Of a DNA stretch of 64,000 nucleotides, positions 1 through 10,301 are shown one piece after another. The notes under the pieces are model-generated. The model was not told the origin of the DNA. It did no database searches and was given only the letters and a program-made list of their open reading frames with translations. Where the stretch lies: the NCBI RefSeq assembly GCF_009674725.1, contig NZ_WKKH01000019.1, positions 25,778 through 89,777 of the forward strand. The letters run 5' to 3'. Position numbers and translations under genes: made by a program. Numbering within the stretch: position 1 is the first letter of the stretch; the number at the start of each line of letters is the position of its first letter. This DNA comes from Pedobacter petrophilus. Lineage in GTDB: Bacteria > Bacteroidota > Bacteroidia > Sphingobacteriales > Sphingobacteriaceae.

Positions 1-746
<746 letters not shown>

Positions 747-1106
747 ATGCAATTAGCAGCACAAATCTTAATCGGGATTATAGCCATCCTTCATCTATAC
801 ATTCTATGGCTGGAAATGTTCGCCTGGACTACCAAAGCGCCAAATGTTTTTAAAACCATTCCGAAAGAATTATTTCCACAAACTAAAACATTAGCTGCAA
901 ATCAAGGCTTGTACAATGGTTTTTTGGCGGCCGGTCTAATCTGGTCATTATGCATCAGCGACCACCAATGGAAAATGTATGTAGCCATCTTTTTCTTATG
1001 CTGTATAATCGTTGCCGGTATTTATGGTGCCGCAACAGCAAGTAAAAAAATTCTTTATATACAATCTATTCCGGCACTAATCGCTTTGATTCTATTACAC
1101 CTCTAA
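747..1106 (+). CDS. DUF1304-family small membrane protein
   Basis: A 119-residue integral membrane protein with four hydrophobic segments (about residues 3-22, 52-70, 76-95 and 101-118). The conserved core NQGLYNGFLAAGLIW and the early hydrophobic stretch ending WLEMF fit the DUF1304 family, whose function is unknown. I place the start at the ATG at 747, where family similarity begins; an in-frame ATG at 717 would add ten residues. It has no obvious operon partner: the next gene is convergent. Confidence 0.75.
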   Translation: MQLAAQILIGIIAILHLYILWLEMFAWTTKAPNVFKTIPKELFPQTKTLAANQGLYNGFLAAGLIWSLCISDHQWKMYVAIFFLCCIIVAGIYGAATASKKILYIQSIPALIALILLHL

Positions 1107-1273
1107 AAGGGGAACATTTCAGATTAGCACCTGGTAATCACGTCAATTTGAAAACCTTATAGTATATACCGTTAAATATTAGCATTGCAGGATAATATAA
1201 AAGTGCTTATTCAGCTATTTATTAAATTAAATGCTGACTCAGAAATTAGCTAAAGTATAATAAGCAGAATAAA

Positions 1274-2464
1274 CTACAATTCTAACAGTCGCTCCAGGTG
1301 GTGATAACCGATTCCGAAATAGTCTTTGCTCGCTTTGATTTTCTGTAAAATCTCTTCTTTTTTCTCTGCTCCGTGCGCTTTGCTTTTCACGCCCACAACC
1401 AGCACATTCTTCGGCGTATGCGCATCAGAAATAAATTCGAAAACCTTGGTTTTATAGCCAAAATACTCAAGGATTAATGCACGAATTCCATCAGTCACCA
1501 TCTCTGCCTGGCGTTCTAAAAAGATTCCGTATTTAGTTAAAAAAGAGACGTCGTTTTTCACTTTATGATGTTCAATCTCTCTTCTAATTTGTTTATGGCA
1601 GCAAGGTGCTACCACGATCAATTCTGCGTTTGCTTTAATGCCTTTGAAAATAGCATCATCAGTGGCAGTATCGCAAGCATGAAGCGCGATTAATAAATTA
1701 ACCTGCTCTGCATTATAATCTTCAATTGTGCCCTGAACAAAACTTAATTGATCAAAATTAGCATTACCAGCAACAGTATTACATAAATCAACCATATCCT
1801 GACGATATTCCACGCCCACAACTTCCGAATCCAACTTCAAAACCGAATGTAAATAATCGTACAAAGCAAAGGTTAGGTAACCTTTACCAGACCCCATATC
1901 AGCAACTTTTTTAATAGTCCCTTCGGGTAATTCTTTTATCAATGAACTTAAAATTTCAATGTAATGGTTAATCTGACGAAATTTATCCTGAGCATTCTTG
2001 AACACCTTACCATCAGCATCAGTAATTTTCAAGTCAGTTAAATAAGCTTTAGCATCAGCCTTGATTAATCTCGCTTTCTCCTGATCATGCTGAGCCGCCG
2101 GAACATCTTTGGTAGATGCGTTAATTTCTCTTAAAACAACTTTACCATTATTTAATTCTTCAAAAATTAAATCCTTTTCAGTCGTAAAAAGCGTCGCTAT
2201 TTTGAAACCGGACTGCAAATATTCTGAAATCAGCTTAACGGCTTCTTTTTCAATAAAATTTTTTACGATATCACGGGTTTTATAGCGAAAAGTTAAAGCC
2301 AGTTTAGCTTCTCTTTTAATTAAAACTTTTCTAACTAATATCTGCTTCAACCCTTCATCCAAACCCTTATAATTCCCCAAAGAAATTTTCACAAATTGTT
2401 GTAAGCTCAAGCTTTCTTCAAAAGCAGATATAAATTGTTCTACGTGTGCTGAAAATACCATCAA
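1274..2464 (-). CDS. SAM-dependent methyltransferase (Methyltransf_32-like)
   Basis: A 396-residue protein with an N-terminal region of no recognised type (about 1-160) and a class I methyltransferase fold. Motif I is VADMGSGKGYLTFA at 188-201, followed by an acidic strand-2 end (VVGVEYRQDM) and, later, ALHACDTATDDAI and APCCHKQ. This pattern is characteristic of the methyltransferase-32 group, whose substrate is generally unknown. It is monocistronic and convergent with the upstream DUF1304 gene. Two adjacent ATG codons make the exact start uncertain by one residue. I am sure of the enzyme class but not of the substrate. Confidence 0.8.
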   Translation of the reverse strand: MMVFSAHVEQFISAFEESLSLQQFVKISLGNYKGLDEGLKQILVRKVLIKREAKLALTFRYKTRDIVKNFIEKEAVKLISEYLQSGFKIATLFTTEKDLIFEELNNGKVVLREINASTKDVPAAQHDQEKARLIKADAKAYLTDLKITDADGKVFKNAQDKFRQINHYIEILSSLIKELPEGTIKKVADMGSGKGYLTFALYDYLHSVLKLDSEVVGVEYRQDMVDLCNTVAGNANFDQLSFVQGTIEDYNAEQVNLLIALHACDTATDDAIFKGIKANAELIVVAPCCHKQIRREIEHHKVKNDVSFLTKYGIFLERQAEMVTDGIRALILEYFGYKTKVFEFISDAHTPKNVLVVGVKSKAHGAEKKEEILQKIKASKDYFGIGYHHLERLLEL

Positions 2465-2709
2465 TCAAATTTAAAGCACAAAGATAAACCAATTTCTTTG
2501 AAGAAGTGTCGGGGGCAAATCATGTAACAATGAAGCGATGCTTGCATTCTTACAAATGTTATTGAACTGATGGATCGCTATAAAGATTGTTGTACCATTG
2601 AAGAATCGTATTTCGCGAGGTAATACGATTTAGAAAACTTAGAAAAGACATTATCTGTAATCCTTCCAAAATGATTAAAGGTTTTTATTTAATAAAAAAT
2701 AGCGTTAGA

Positions 2710-2730
2710 TTAGATAAATAGTTTATCTAA
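2710..2730. promoter_or_regulatory. Perfect inverted repeat before the GMC gene
   Basis: A perfect palindrome, TTAGATAAA-TAG-TTTATCTAA, ends nine bases before the ATG of the GMC oxidoreductase. Its position suggests an operator or a 5'-leader hairpin that affects initiation. No matching regulator gene is adjacent. Confidence 0.4.
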
Positions 2731-2739
2731 CCAATACAA

Positions 2740-4476
2740 ATGAGTGAATTTCAGATTAAAAAATCGCCAACTGTTTATGACGTGATTATCGTTGGTTCTG
2801 GTGCAGGTGGCGGTATGAGTGCTTACGTTTTAGCGAATGCCGGACAAAAAGTTTTAATGCTCGAAGCTGGTCAGTATTTTGATCCGAGAATAGATGCACA
2901 TCAATTAAAATGGCCATGGGAATCTCCGCGACGCGGGGCATCAACTACCAGGCCTTTCGGCGACTTTGATGCTTCTTACGGTGGCTGGGAACTGGAAGGT
3001 GAGCCTTATACTACAAAAGACAAAACTGAATTTGAGTGGTTCAGGTCACGCATGTTAGGGGGTCGCACCAATCACTGGGGAAGAATCTCCCTCAGGATGG
3101 GTCCGCTTGATTTTCAAGCCAAAGATGGTTTAACTGATGACTGGCCGATTACCTACGATGAAGTAAAGCCTTTTTATGATAAAGTTGACCGCATGATCGG
3201 CATCTATGGCACCAAAGAGGGTTTGCCAAACGAACCAGACGGCATTTTCATGAAACCGCCTAAACCACGTTTAACGGAACTGTTTATCAAAAAGGGTGCT
3301 GATAAAGCTGGTGTAAAAGTAATTCCCGGCAGGGGTTCTGTACTAACTGAACCATTACCAAATAATACAGATCGGGCACCTTGCTTTTACTGTGGTCAAT
3401 GTGGTAGAAGCTGTAAAATTTACGGTGATTTCTCCTCATCATCCTGCCTCGTGATTCCTGCAGTAAAGACAGGAAACTTAACCGTAATTACCGATGCAAT
3501 GGTCCGTGAAGTCATTACAGATAAAGATGGAACCGCCAAAGGTGTATCTTACGTAAACCGGAAAAATTTGCAGGAATATCAGGTAAATGGCAAAATCATT
3601 ATTTTAGGTGCCAGTGCCTGCGAATCTGCAAGGATTCTTTTAAACTCGAAATCTTCATCACATCCCAATGGCTTAGCCAATAGCAGTGGCATTGTTGGTA
3701 AATATCTTCATGATTCAACCGGTGTAAGTGTTTCTGGTTTCCTTCCTCAGTTAATGGATCGGAAGCGTTATAACGAAGATGGGCTGGGGAGTGTTCACAT
3801 TTATTCCCCATGGTGGCTGGATAATAAAAAACTTAACTTCCCCCGGGGATACCACATTGAATATTGGGGTGGAATGGGAATGCCAGCCTATGGTTTTGGC
3901 GCTGGTGTACCAGAAATGAATGGAATGGTGCCAGGCAGAGACGGTAAAATGAAAGAAGCTGGAGGATATGGAAAATCATTAAAGGATGATTATCGCCGTT
4001 TTTATGGTACTACTGTAGGTATGGCTGGCCGGGGAACCGCAATTGCCCGCGAAGATAATTATTGTGAAATTGATCCAAATACGGTTGATAAATACGGTAT
4101 TCCGGTTTTAAGATTCCATTACAAATGGGCAAAAGAAGAAATTTTGCAGGCCAAACACATGCAGGATACTTTTCTCACAATGATGAAAGAAATGGGTGGT
4201 GTGGTAACTTCCAAAATTCAGGGACCAGAAACGAATTATGGATTGCTCCCTCCGGGAAAAATTATCCATGAAGTAGGTACAATCCGCATGGGCGATGATC
4301 CAAAAAAATCTGCATTAAATAAATATTGTCAGGCACACGATTGCAAAAATCTTTTCGTGGTTGATGCAGGGCCATTTGTTCAACAAGGTGATAAAAACGC
4401 AACGTGGACAATTCTTGCGCTCTCCATGCGTACCGCAGAATACATTTTAGCGCAAAAGAAAAAACATAACATTTAA
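2740..4476 (+). CDS. GMC-family FAD oxidoreductase with a CxxCxxCxxxC motif
   Basis: A 578-residue flavoprotein of the glucose-methanol-choline family. The FAD Rossmann motif GSGAGGGMSAYVLANAG is at 19-35, ending in the acidic LEAG at 41-44. LGGRTNHWGR follows at 106-115. The C-terminus carries the family active-site block HEVGTIRMGDDP and KNLFVVDAGPF plus NATWTILAL. Cysteines 215, 218, 221 and 225 form a ferredoxin-like CxxCxxCxxxC, with a fifth at 236; related FAD-dependent dehydrogenases carry an iron-sulfur cluster in this region. It is followed after 11 bases by a Tat/lipoprotein-type small subunit, so the two probably form an exported membrane-bound sugar or alcohol dehydrogenase. The substrate is unknown. 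Confidence 0.85.
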   Translation: MSEFQIKKSPTVYDVIIVGSGAGGGMSAYVLANAGQKVLMLEAGQYFDPRIDAHQLKWPWESPRRGASTTRPFGDFDASYGGWELEGEPYTTKDKTEFEWFRSRMLGGRTNHWGRISLRMGPLDFQAKDGLTDDWPITYDEVKPFYDKVDRMIGIYGTKEGLPNEPDGIFMKPPKPRLTELFIKKGADKAGVKVIPGRGSVLTEPLPNNTDRAPCFYCGQCGRSCKIYGDFSSSSCLVIPAVKTGNLTVITDAMVREVITDKDGTAKGVSYVNRKNLQEYQVNGKIIILGASACESARILLNSKSSSHPNGLANSSGIVGKYLHDSTGVSVSGFLPQLMDRKRYNEDGLGSVHIYSPWWLDNKKLNFPRGYHIEYWGGMGMPAYGFGAGVPEMNGMVPGRDGKMKEAGGYGKSLKDDYRRFYGTTVGMAGRGTAIAREDNYCEIDPNTVDKYGIPVLRFHYKWAKEEILQAKHMQDTFLTMMKEMGGVVTSKIQGPETNYGLLPPGKIIHEVGTIRMGDDPKKSALNKYCQAHDCKNLFVVDAGPFVQQGDKNATWTILALSMRTAEYILAQKKKHNI

Positions 4477-4487
4477 AGAATTACAAC

Positions 4488-5126
4488 ATGAACAGACGTG
4501 ATTCCATAAAAGCATTAGGCCTTACGGCCATTAGTACGGCCGTAATATTAGATGCCTGCAAGCAACCAGAAACTAAAACATCAGATGTTGTTGTACCGAA
4601 AGAAGAACCCGCATCAGAAGCCGGAAGAGAACAGTGGGAAATTGATCGGAATAAAAAACTGAAAGCAGAAACGTTTTTTGATAAACATGAAATGGCTACG
4701 ATTACAGTTCTTGCGGATATTATCATTCCAAAAGATAATGTTTCAGGAAGTGCATCGGACGCCAAAGTACCCGAATTTATTGAGTTTATTGTTAAAGACA
4801 TACCAGAACATAAAACCCCCATGCGAGGTGGCTTAAAATGGCTGGACGTTTACTGCTTTAATAAATTTGGTAAATCATTTATAGATGCTTCATCAAATCA
4901 GCAAATTTCTATAATTGACGAAATTGCTTACCCTAAAAAAGCGAAGCCGGAAGTTCAGGCAGGCGTTACTTTTTTCAATAGGATGCGAAGCCTGACGGCT
5001 TCAGGATTCTACACTACTGAGATTGGTGTTAAAGATATCGGTTATGCCGGAAATGCACCAAACCAGTGGACAGGTGTTCCAGATGATGTATTGAAGCAAT
5101 ATGGCATGCAAAACGTGAAAGTTTAA
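4488..5126 (+). CDS. Gluconate 2-dehydrogenase subunit 3-like lipoprotein
   Basis: A 212-residue small subunit. The N-terminus MNRRDSIKALGLTAIS has an arginine pair and hydrophobic stretch like a Tat signal and ends in the lipobox LDAC (Cys24). The mature part contains the ADIIIPKD block typical of gluconate 2-dehydrogenase subunit 3. In that family the protein carries or chaperones the GMC-type catalytic subunit across the membrane. It lies 11 bases after the GMC gene on the same strand, consistent with co-transcription and co-export. Confidence 0.85.
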   Translation: MNRRDSIKALGLTAISTAVILDACKQPETKTSDVVVPKEEPASEAGREQWEIDRNKKLKAETFFDKHEMATITVLADIIIPKDNVSGSASDAKVPEFIEFIVKDIPEHKTPMRGGLKWLDVYCFNKFGKSFIDASSNQQISIIDEIAYPKKAKPEVQAGVTFFNRMRSLTASGFYTTEIGVKDIGYAGNAPNQWTGVPDDVLKQYGMQNVKV

Positions 5127-5135
5127 TTTCATAAA

Positions 5136-5217
5136 TCGTCATTTCGAGATACGAAGCAATCCTAAAACTATCGCTATAATATGAGCTTATTAAGATTGCT
5201 TCGTGCCTCGCAATGAA
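5136..5217. repeat. REP-like inverted repeat between convergent genes
   Basis: Two arms of an imperfect inverted repeat, around ACGAAGCAATC (5151-5161) and GATTGCTTCGTG (5194-5205), flank an AT-rich centre. This GAAGCAATC/CGAGG-type palindrome is a common intergenic element in Sphingobacteriaceae. The centre contains CTAAAACTATCGCTATA (5162-5178), which is identical to 44441-44457 at the edge of the 129-bp tandem array. Lying between converging stop codons, it may also act as a bidirectional terminator. Confidence 0.7.
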
Positions 5218-5226
5218 ATTTTCAGG

Positions 5227-8199
5227 CTATTCCACAATCAGAATCAGCCCCTTCCCTTTTTGCACAGGAATAGATTTTCCTGCAGGATAATTTCCTTCTT
5301 GTTGAAACTGATCAATAGCAGGTGCAATAATTTTCACCTGAGCAGCATCCAAACCCAATTTAGCCCAATCAATGGTTAAGTCAATTTTAATATCGGTCGC
5401 TGCCCAGCTTGCCAAAGCAATCATTGTTTTACCTTTTTGTTTGTAAACAGTCGCTAAAACACTTGGATTATTCGTTTTAACGGGACAGTTTTCGCTCCAG
5501 TAACCAATCAGTTCAGAGCCTTTTATTCCAAAATTATCCCATGCCTTCCAAAGTGGCTTTGGATCACTTTTATCAGACCAGCCTAACCTGCTGGTCATTC
5601 CATAAATCATCCCACGCCATGGATTTCCATCATCCTGCAACATTTCTCCTATTAAACCAAAGGGAATACCGCTCACTTCACTAAGATAGAAATCCGGATT
5701 ATTTTTCTCGTAATCAAAATATTCGCCGAACCATAACCTGTTTAGATAAGGGAAATGCTCCATATACAAAATGGCACTGTTGTTAAATCCGTCATTTTTA
5801 TTAAACTGATTTGCTGAGTGTAAATCGATAATTCCCGGATGATTATTTTGCGTTAAAACACGTTTAATGCGTTTCATCGTAACCCGATCAAAAGCAACAT
5901 CATCCAGATAAACACCATCAATCCCTACGTTATTAACCAGCCAGTTCATTCCTTCAACATAATAGTTATGCCAGCGGTTCATGCCACTATTCACAATTGC
6001 TGCATCTTTAATTTCGGGAACAAACCATGCTGCAATATAATTAGAATCCAGATGCTCCTGTAACCAGCTAAAGCCACCACCCTTCCCCGGAGAATATACC
6101 TCAGTGCCTAAACTTCTCAAGGCCGGCCACTCATATGCATGATTAGAAAGCTCCCGGACGGTGTTATAAATCTTAACCTTTAGTCCTTTCGTATGCGCCT
6201 CATCAACATAATTTTTCATCTTTTTCCATTCAATAAAAGGATAATTAATCCAAGGGTTAATTGGCGTGGCGTGATGAATGTTCACAACGGTTGCACCAGT
6301 AGCCTTAATAGAATCCAGGCTTCCATATTTATGATAGAAACGATTATCCCATTGGAAATCGGTATCAAGCAAGTGAAATGGCGTAATGAGCAAATTAAAA
6401 TTATAATAAAGTACCTCGCCTTTTTTCATGCTCCTTGCGCCCGTAAAACTATCCGCCAGCATAGAACTGCCTTTTACATTCACCTGAATTCCGCCTTTGT
6501 TATCATTTCCCCACGATTTTGGCAAGACTAATGGTTTCTGGAGGTAAAAATTAGTATTCAACGGGCGAACATAATTCTCATCCCTTAGATTGAAGTATAA
6601 GCCTGCATTTACGTTCCCGATCCATACCGCATCCTGATTTTTATTGGCAACATCCCATTTCCACTTTACCGTATCTGGTCTGATCCCTCCTTTTTCACCC
6701 AGCCCCATCAGGTATTTTGTAGAAGATTTTTCAAATGGAATATGAAAATCAACATTGCTAAATTCCACATCCTTCAAAGCCGTAACCTTCACCACGTAAT
6801 GCACATAGCCGTCAAATTCTAACGTACCATCTACATCCATTGTAAGGTTTTGTGAGGTATTGGTTACTTTCCATTTCACCGTTCCGGCTTCTTTGCTTGT
6901 AATCTGTAAATTACCAGGAATAAATTTCTCTTGCGTTTTGGGTGTATCGTAAAAATGAAAATGAATGGGTTCGTATAAAAGGTTATTGGGTTTATCGCTA
7001 TAACCAGTCATTTCCGTATTAAAAAAAGTTTGGATTTGTTTTGGAAAACCGTCTGCGTTAATTTCAAATTTTCGTCCCAGAAGCGAGATTACATTTCCGT
7101 CAACGGTAAGCGGAGTATAGGGTGCAATAACTGTATTCGCCTGCGCCAGGTTAGAATTTAACCAGGTCAGGCGGGTTTGTTTATTTGGCGTTCCAACACC
7201 GGCATCGGCCAAAACCTCGTTACCAACGGTAATTTTTGCATTAATTACTTTAGATTCTCCATTGGCTTTTACAGTAAATTTCCCAGCATAAATACCTGCT
7301 GTTGTATTTTTAGGGATGTTAACGGTGATCCACATCGGCTGAATCTTTCCTGAAGCAACGTTTACCGTTTCAACCAAAGGCTTGTTATCGTAAGTTGTAC
7401 CATTGATATTTAAACAGTTGATATATTTTGAAGGAATTACTTTTCCTGTTGAGGTTTTTAAATCGCCGAAACTCACTTCTACGTGCTGCAAATCTTTTAA
7501 AGCAAAAACACCTAACTGAAATGTATAATTTTCTCCCCTATTAGCAACGCCAGAAAATATCTTCGAAGCACCTTTCTGTATCCAAAGGTAAGGCAGATCA
7601 TGCTGCATCTTAATAGGATACATTCTATCCTCGGGGAAGATAATAAACGAGTGGCCCGCATATTTGGCTTTTATCGCATTGGTTTCCGCTTTGGTAGCGA
7701 TGACTTCCATTGGATAGAAAGAATTAAAAGCATCTATAGACTGGATTTCGGAAACGGTTGAATTTACTTTAACCTGTTTTGCTTTTGATAGCCAATTTTG
7801 GTCAACATGGTTTGGTTGTAAGTAAACGCCTTTAGGATAGCTACTCCTACCCTCGTTTTTGTAAGGAAGAAAGTAGACATAATATTTTCCAGCCCCGGAA
7901 GACGGCTCAAAATAGAGATCAGCGCTTTCTCTTGAAAACTTATCTAATCCAAAAACAGCAATAAGTTTACCGTTCACGTCCTGGATAATGATTCCTTTAG
8001 ACGATGGATTTTCATCTCTCCTGCGCCAGATGATCTTCGCATGCGCAATCTTGCCAGTGCCGGCAAACTGAAGTATAACCCGATGATTTCCCAATGAATC
8101 AGGGTTCCAGGCATTGTTGCCATTGGTATATCTTGGGGTTTGGGCCAGAAGCGTTAGCTGGCAAAATAGACAACATAATAAAATTAGCCTGAATTTCAT
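5227..8199 (-). CDS. Secreted GH123/DUF6067-like glycoside hydrolase
   Basis: A 990-residue protein with a signal peptide (MKFRLILLCCLFCQLTLLAQ). An N-terminal beta-rich region carries a PA14/NPCBM-like opening (about 25-150) and immunoglobulin-like segments, followed by a probable TIM barrel (about 650-900). The barrel includes GIDGVYLDDVAFDRV near residue 760, with paired aspartates suited to catalysis or metal binding, and SEVSGIPFGLIGEML. The layout fits the large Bacteroidota glycoside hydrolase group related to GH123 (DUF6067). A role in trimming extracellular polysaccharide is inferred; the substrate is unknown. It has no SusC/SusD partner nearby and stands alone. Confidence 0.6.
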   Translation of the reverse strand: MKFRLILLCCLFCQLTLLAQTPRYTNGNNAWNPDSLGNHRVILQFAGTGKIAHAKIIWRRRDENPSSKGIIIQDVNGKLIAVFGLDKFSRESADLYFEPSSGAGKYYVYFLPYKNEGRSSYPKGVYLQPNHVDQNWLSKAKQVKVNSTVSEIQSIDAFNSFYPMEVIATKAETNAIKAKYAGHSFIIFPEDRMYPIKMQHDLPYLWIQKGASKIFSGVANRGENYTFQLGVFALKDLQHVEVSFGDLKTSTGKVIPSKYINCLNINGTTYDNKPLVETVNVASGKIQPMWITVNIPKNTTAGIYAGKFTVKANGESKVINAKITVGNEVLADAGVGTPNKQTRLTWLNSNLAQANTVIAPYTPLTVDGNVISLLGRKFEINADGFPKQIQTFFNTEMTGYSDKPNNLLYEPIHFHFYDTPKTQEKFIPGNLQITSKEAGTVKWKVTNTSQNLTMDVDGTLEFDGYVHYVVKVTALKDVEFSNVDFHIPFEKSSTKYLMGLGEKGGIRPDTVKWKWDVANKNQDAVWIGNVNAGLYFNLRDENYVRPLNTNFYLQKPLVLPKSWGNDNKGGIQVNVKGSSMLADSFTGARSMKKGEVLYYNFNLLITPFHLLDTDFQWDNRFYHKYGSLDSIKATGATVVNIHHATPINPWINYPFIEWKKMKNYVDEAHTKGLKVKIYNTVRELSNHAYEWPALRSLGTEVYSPGKGGGFSWLQEHLDSNYIAAWFVPEIKDAAIVNSGMNRWHNYYVEGMNWLVNNVGIDGVYLDDVAFDRVTMKRIKRVLTQNNHPGIIDLHSANQFNKNDGFNNSAILYMEHFPYLNRLWFGEYFDYEKNNPDFYLSEVSGIPFGLIGEMLQDDGNPWRGMIYGMTSRLGWSDKSDPKPLWKAWDNFGIKGSELIGYWSENCPVKTNNPSVLATVYKQKGKTMIALASWAATDIKIDLTIDWAKLGLDAAQVKIIAPAIDQFQQEGNYPAGKSIPVQKGKGLILIVE

Positions 8200-8500
8200 T
8201 TCACATTTGTTTGAAGCTAATTTATAGATACCGGATTGAATTTCTGCTATTTTATAAAAAAAGGAATTCGAATTGGTTTATGCCTTCATAAATTGTGAAT
8301 TTAAAATCGATAAGCCGTCACCTTAATTTTTTCTACATAAAATTTCAAATCAAATGTCACCGAAGATCCTGATTCGAATGTTCGCGGTTACCGATGGAAT
8401 CAAAATGAAAACATTGATCGAAAAGAGAACTTACACAAAGCTTGATCGCAGGAAAAAAACTTAACAAGAAATAGGAATAAAACCGGAAAATCAGAGGCAC
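8200..8500. other. Gene-free stretch between the GH123-like gene and the alpha operon end
   Basis: About 300 AT-rich bases. It should contain the promoter of the GH123-like gene, but I see no clear TAnnTTTG box with a matching TTG. The frame at 8357-8680 on the minus strand overlaps rplQ out of phase and has a low-complexity Lys/Leu composition, so I do not call it. Confidence 0.5.
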
Positions 8501-8536
8501 AAAAAAAGTCCGGCTCTTTCGAACAGGACTTTTTTT
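8501..8536 (-). terminator. Rho-independent terminator after rplQ
   Basis: A perfect 11-bp stem (A7-GTCC with GGAC-T7) around a 14-nt loop lies about 20 bases past the rplQ stop codon. Both arms end in runs of seven A or T, so it could stop transcription from either side. It marks the end of the S10-spc-alpha superoperon. Confidence 0.9.
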
Positions 8537-8555
8537 AATCTTAAGGTGAATGAAA

Positions 8556-9089
8556 CTATTCTCCTTTTGGTTCTTCTGTAGCAGGAGCTTCTTCAGCAGC
8601 AGGCGCTTCAGTTGCAGCTTTTTCGGCAGTTTCAGCTTTCGCATCATCAGCTTTAGGAGCAGCAGCTTTACTTCTACCACGACGAGTAGTTTTCTTCTCT
8701 TCTTTTGCTTCTACATCTTTACCGTAAACTTCGTTATAATCTACCAATTCAATTAAAGCCATCTCAGCATTATCACCAGGACGGTTGTTTAATTTAATGA
8801 TACGAGTGTAACCACCTGGACGAGTTGCAACTTTCTCAGCAATTTCGCGGAATAAAATAGTTACTACTTCTTTATCTTGTAAATAAGCAAATACTGTACG
8901 ACGGGAGTGAGTAGTATCATTTTTTGATTTAGTGATAATAGGCTCAACATAAGTACGTAAAGCTTTTGCTTTAGCTAAAGTTGTTGTAATTCTTTTGTGC
9001 AAAATAAGTGATGAAGCCATGTTAGCTAACATCGCCTTTCTGTGGCTTGCGGTTCTACCTAAGTGGTTTACTTTTTTACCGTGTCTCAT
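8556..9089 (-). CDS. rplQ: 50S ribosomal protein L17 with an Ala/Glu/Lys tail
   Basis: L17, last gene of the alpha operon, 177 residues. Residues 1 to about 120 are the standard L17 fold ([20 protein letters not shown] at the start, then RPGGYTRI). Residues about 127-177 form a low-complexity tail rich in Ala, Glu, Lys and Pro that bacterial L17 of about 120 residues usually lacks; such tails are common in Bacteroidota L17. The gene lies downstream of rpoA and ends at a strong terminator. Confidence 0.97.
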   Translation of the reverse strand: MRHGKKVNHLGRTASHRKAMLANMASSLILHKRITTTLAKAKALRTYVEPIITKSKNDTTHSRRTVFAYLQDKEVVTILFREIAEKVATRPGGYTRIIKLNNRPGDNAEMALIELVDYNEVYGKDVEAKEEKKTTRRGRSKAAAPKADDAKAETAEKAATEAPAAEEAPATEEPKGE

Positions 9090-9187
9090 TGTTTTTTAAT
9101 TGAGTGTATACCGTCTCTTTGCAATTAAGCTGAGGGAATTATACACTGTGAAAAATTATTTATTTTAGTTAAGCCTTTAGAAAGGAT

Positions 9188-9222
9188 GACTTACGACTCC
9201 AGACTAAAGATTCAGGACTAAT
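9188..9222. repeat. Five degenerate heptads directly after rpoA
   Basis: Five contiguous 7-base units, each beginning GACT or GATT on the plus strand (for example GACTCCA, GACTAAA), fill 9188-9222. The block ends one base before the rpoA stop codon at 9224-9226. In rpoA orientation, AG or AA falls in the same place in every heptad. The same architecture follows ahcY. Confidence 0.8.
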
Positions 9223-9223
9223 C

Positions 9224-10216
9224 TTACTCTTCGTCTAATTTAAATTTAGACAGGTTCATACCGAATGATAAACCTTTTGATTTTACTAATTCTTGAATTT
9301 CTGTTAATGATTTTTTACCAAAGTTTCTGAACTTTAACATATCAGCTACATCGTAAGAAACCAAATCAGCTAAAGTGCGGATATCGGCAGCTTTTAAGCA
9401 GTTTAATGCTCTAACTGAAAGATCCATATCCACTAATTCAGTTTTAAGGATTTTACGCATATGCAAAATTTCCTCATCAACTTCTTTAGTTTCTTCTTTA
9501 GCTTGAGATTCTAATACTAAATTCTCATCAGAGAATAACATAAAGTGTTGGATAAGAATCTTAGCCGCTTCTTTTAATGCTTCTTCAGGATGAATTGAAC
9601 CGTCAGTAGAGATATCTAAAACCAATTTTTCATAATCCGTTTTTTGTTCAACACGAAAGTTTTCAATCGTGTATTTTACATTTTTCATTGGAGTATAAAT
9701 CGAATCTATTGCAATAACACCTACAACAGCATCAGCAACTTTATTTTCTTCAGCAGGTACATAACCACGTCCTTTATTGATGGTCAATTCCACCTCCAAA
9801 GTAACAGATTTATCCATATTGCAAATTACATGCTCAGGGTTTAAAACTGTAAAGTTATTAGAGAATTTAGTAATATCACCAGCTTTAAACTGATCCTGAC
9901 CATTAACGATGATGAAAACTTTTTCAGAATCACCTGAATCACCTGTTTTCTTAAAACGAACTTGTTTTAAGTTTAAGATAATATCAGTTAAATCTTCTAC
10001 AACACCTTTCATGGTAGAAAACTCATGAGAAACACCTGAAAAACGAATAGTAGTAATAGCATAACCTTCTAATGAAGAAAGTAAAATTCTTCTTAAGGCA
10101 TTACCAATTGTTACACCGAAACCGGGCTCTAAAGGACGAAATTCAAATGTGCCATCGAAATCGGTTGATTTCTGCATGATCACTTTGTCTGGTTTCTGAA
10201 ATGCTAAAATTGCCAT
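9224..10216 (-). CDS. rpoA: DNA-directed RNA polymerase subunit alpha
   Basis: A 330-residue alpha subunit. The N-terminal domain (about 1-235) contains [20 protein letters not shown], the dimerisation and assembly region. The C-terminal domain (about 260-330) carries the helix-hairpin-helix block [14 protein letters not shown] with [10 protein letters not shown], which contacts upstream DNA and regulators. It sits between rpsD and rplQ as in other bacteria. Confidence 0.99.
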   Translation of the reverse strand: MAILAFQKPDKVIMQKSTDFDGTFEFRPLEPGFGVTIGNALRRILLSSLEGYAITTIRFSGVSHEFSTMKGVVEDLTDIILNLKQVRFKKTGDSGDSEKVFIIVNGQDQFKAGDITKFSNNFTVLNPEHVICNMDKSVTLEVELTINKGRGYVPAEENKVADAVVGVIAIDSIYTPMKNVKYTIENFRVEQKTDYEKLVLDISTDGSIHPEEALKEAAKILIQHFMLFSDENLVLESQAKEETKEVDEEILHMRKILKTELVDMDLSVRALNCLKAADIRTLADLVSYDVADMLKFRNFGKKSLTEIQELVKSKGLSFGMNLSKFKLDEE

Positions 10217-10301
10217 TTATAATTTTTTAAATTCGTTATTGAATATATAGTAACAAGAAAAAAGTTAATTACCCTTTTGAGGTAATTAACTATCTTATTT
10301 A

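Noticed and set aside
8357..8680. 107-codon minus-strand frame after rplQ
   Set aside because: It overlaps the coding end of rplQ out of phase and the terminator; the Lys/Leu-rich start is an out-of-frame reading of the Ala/Glu tail.
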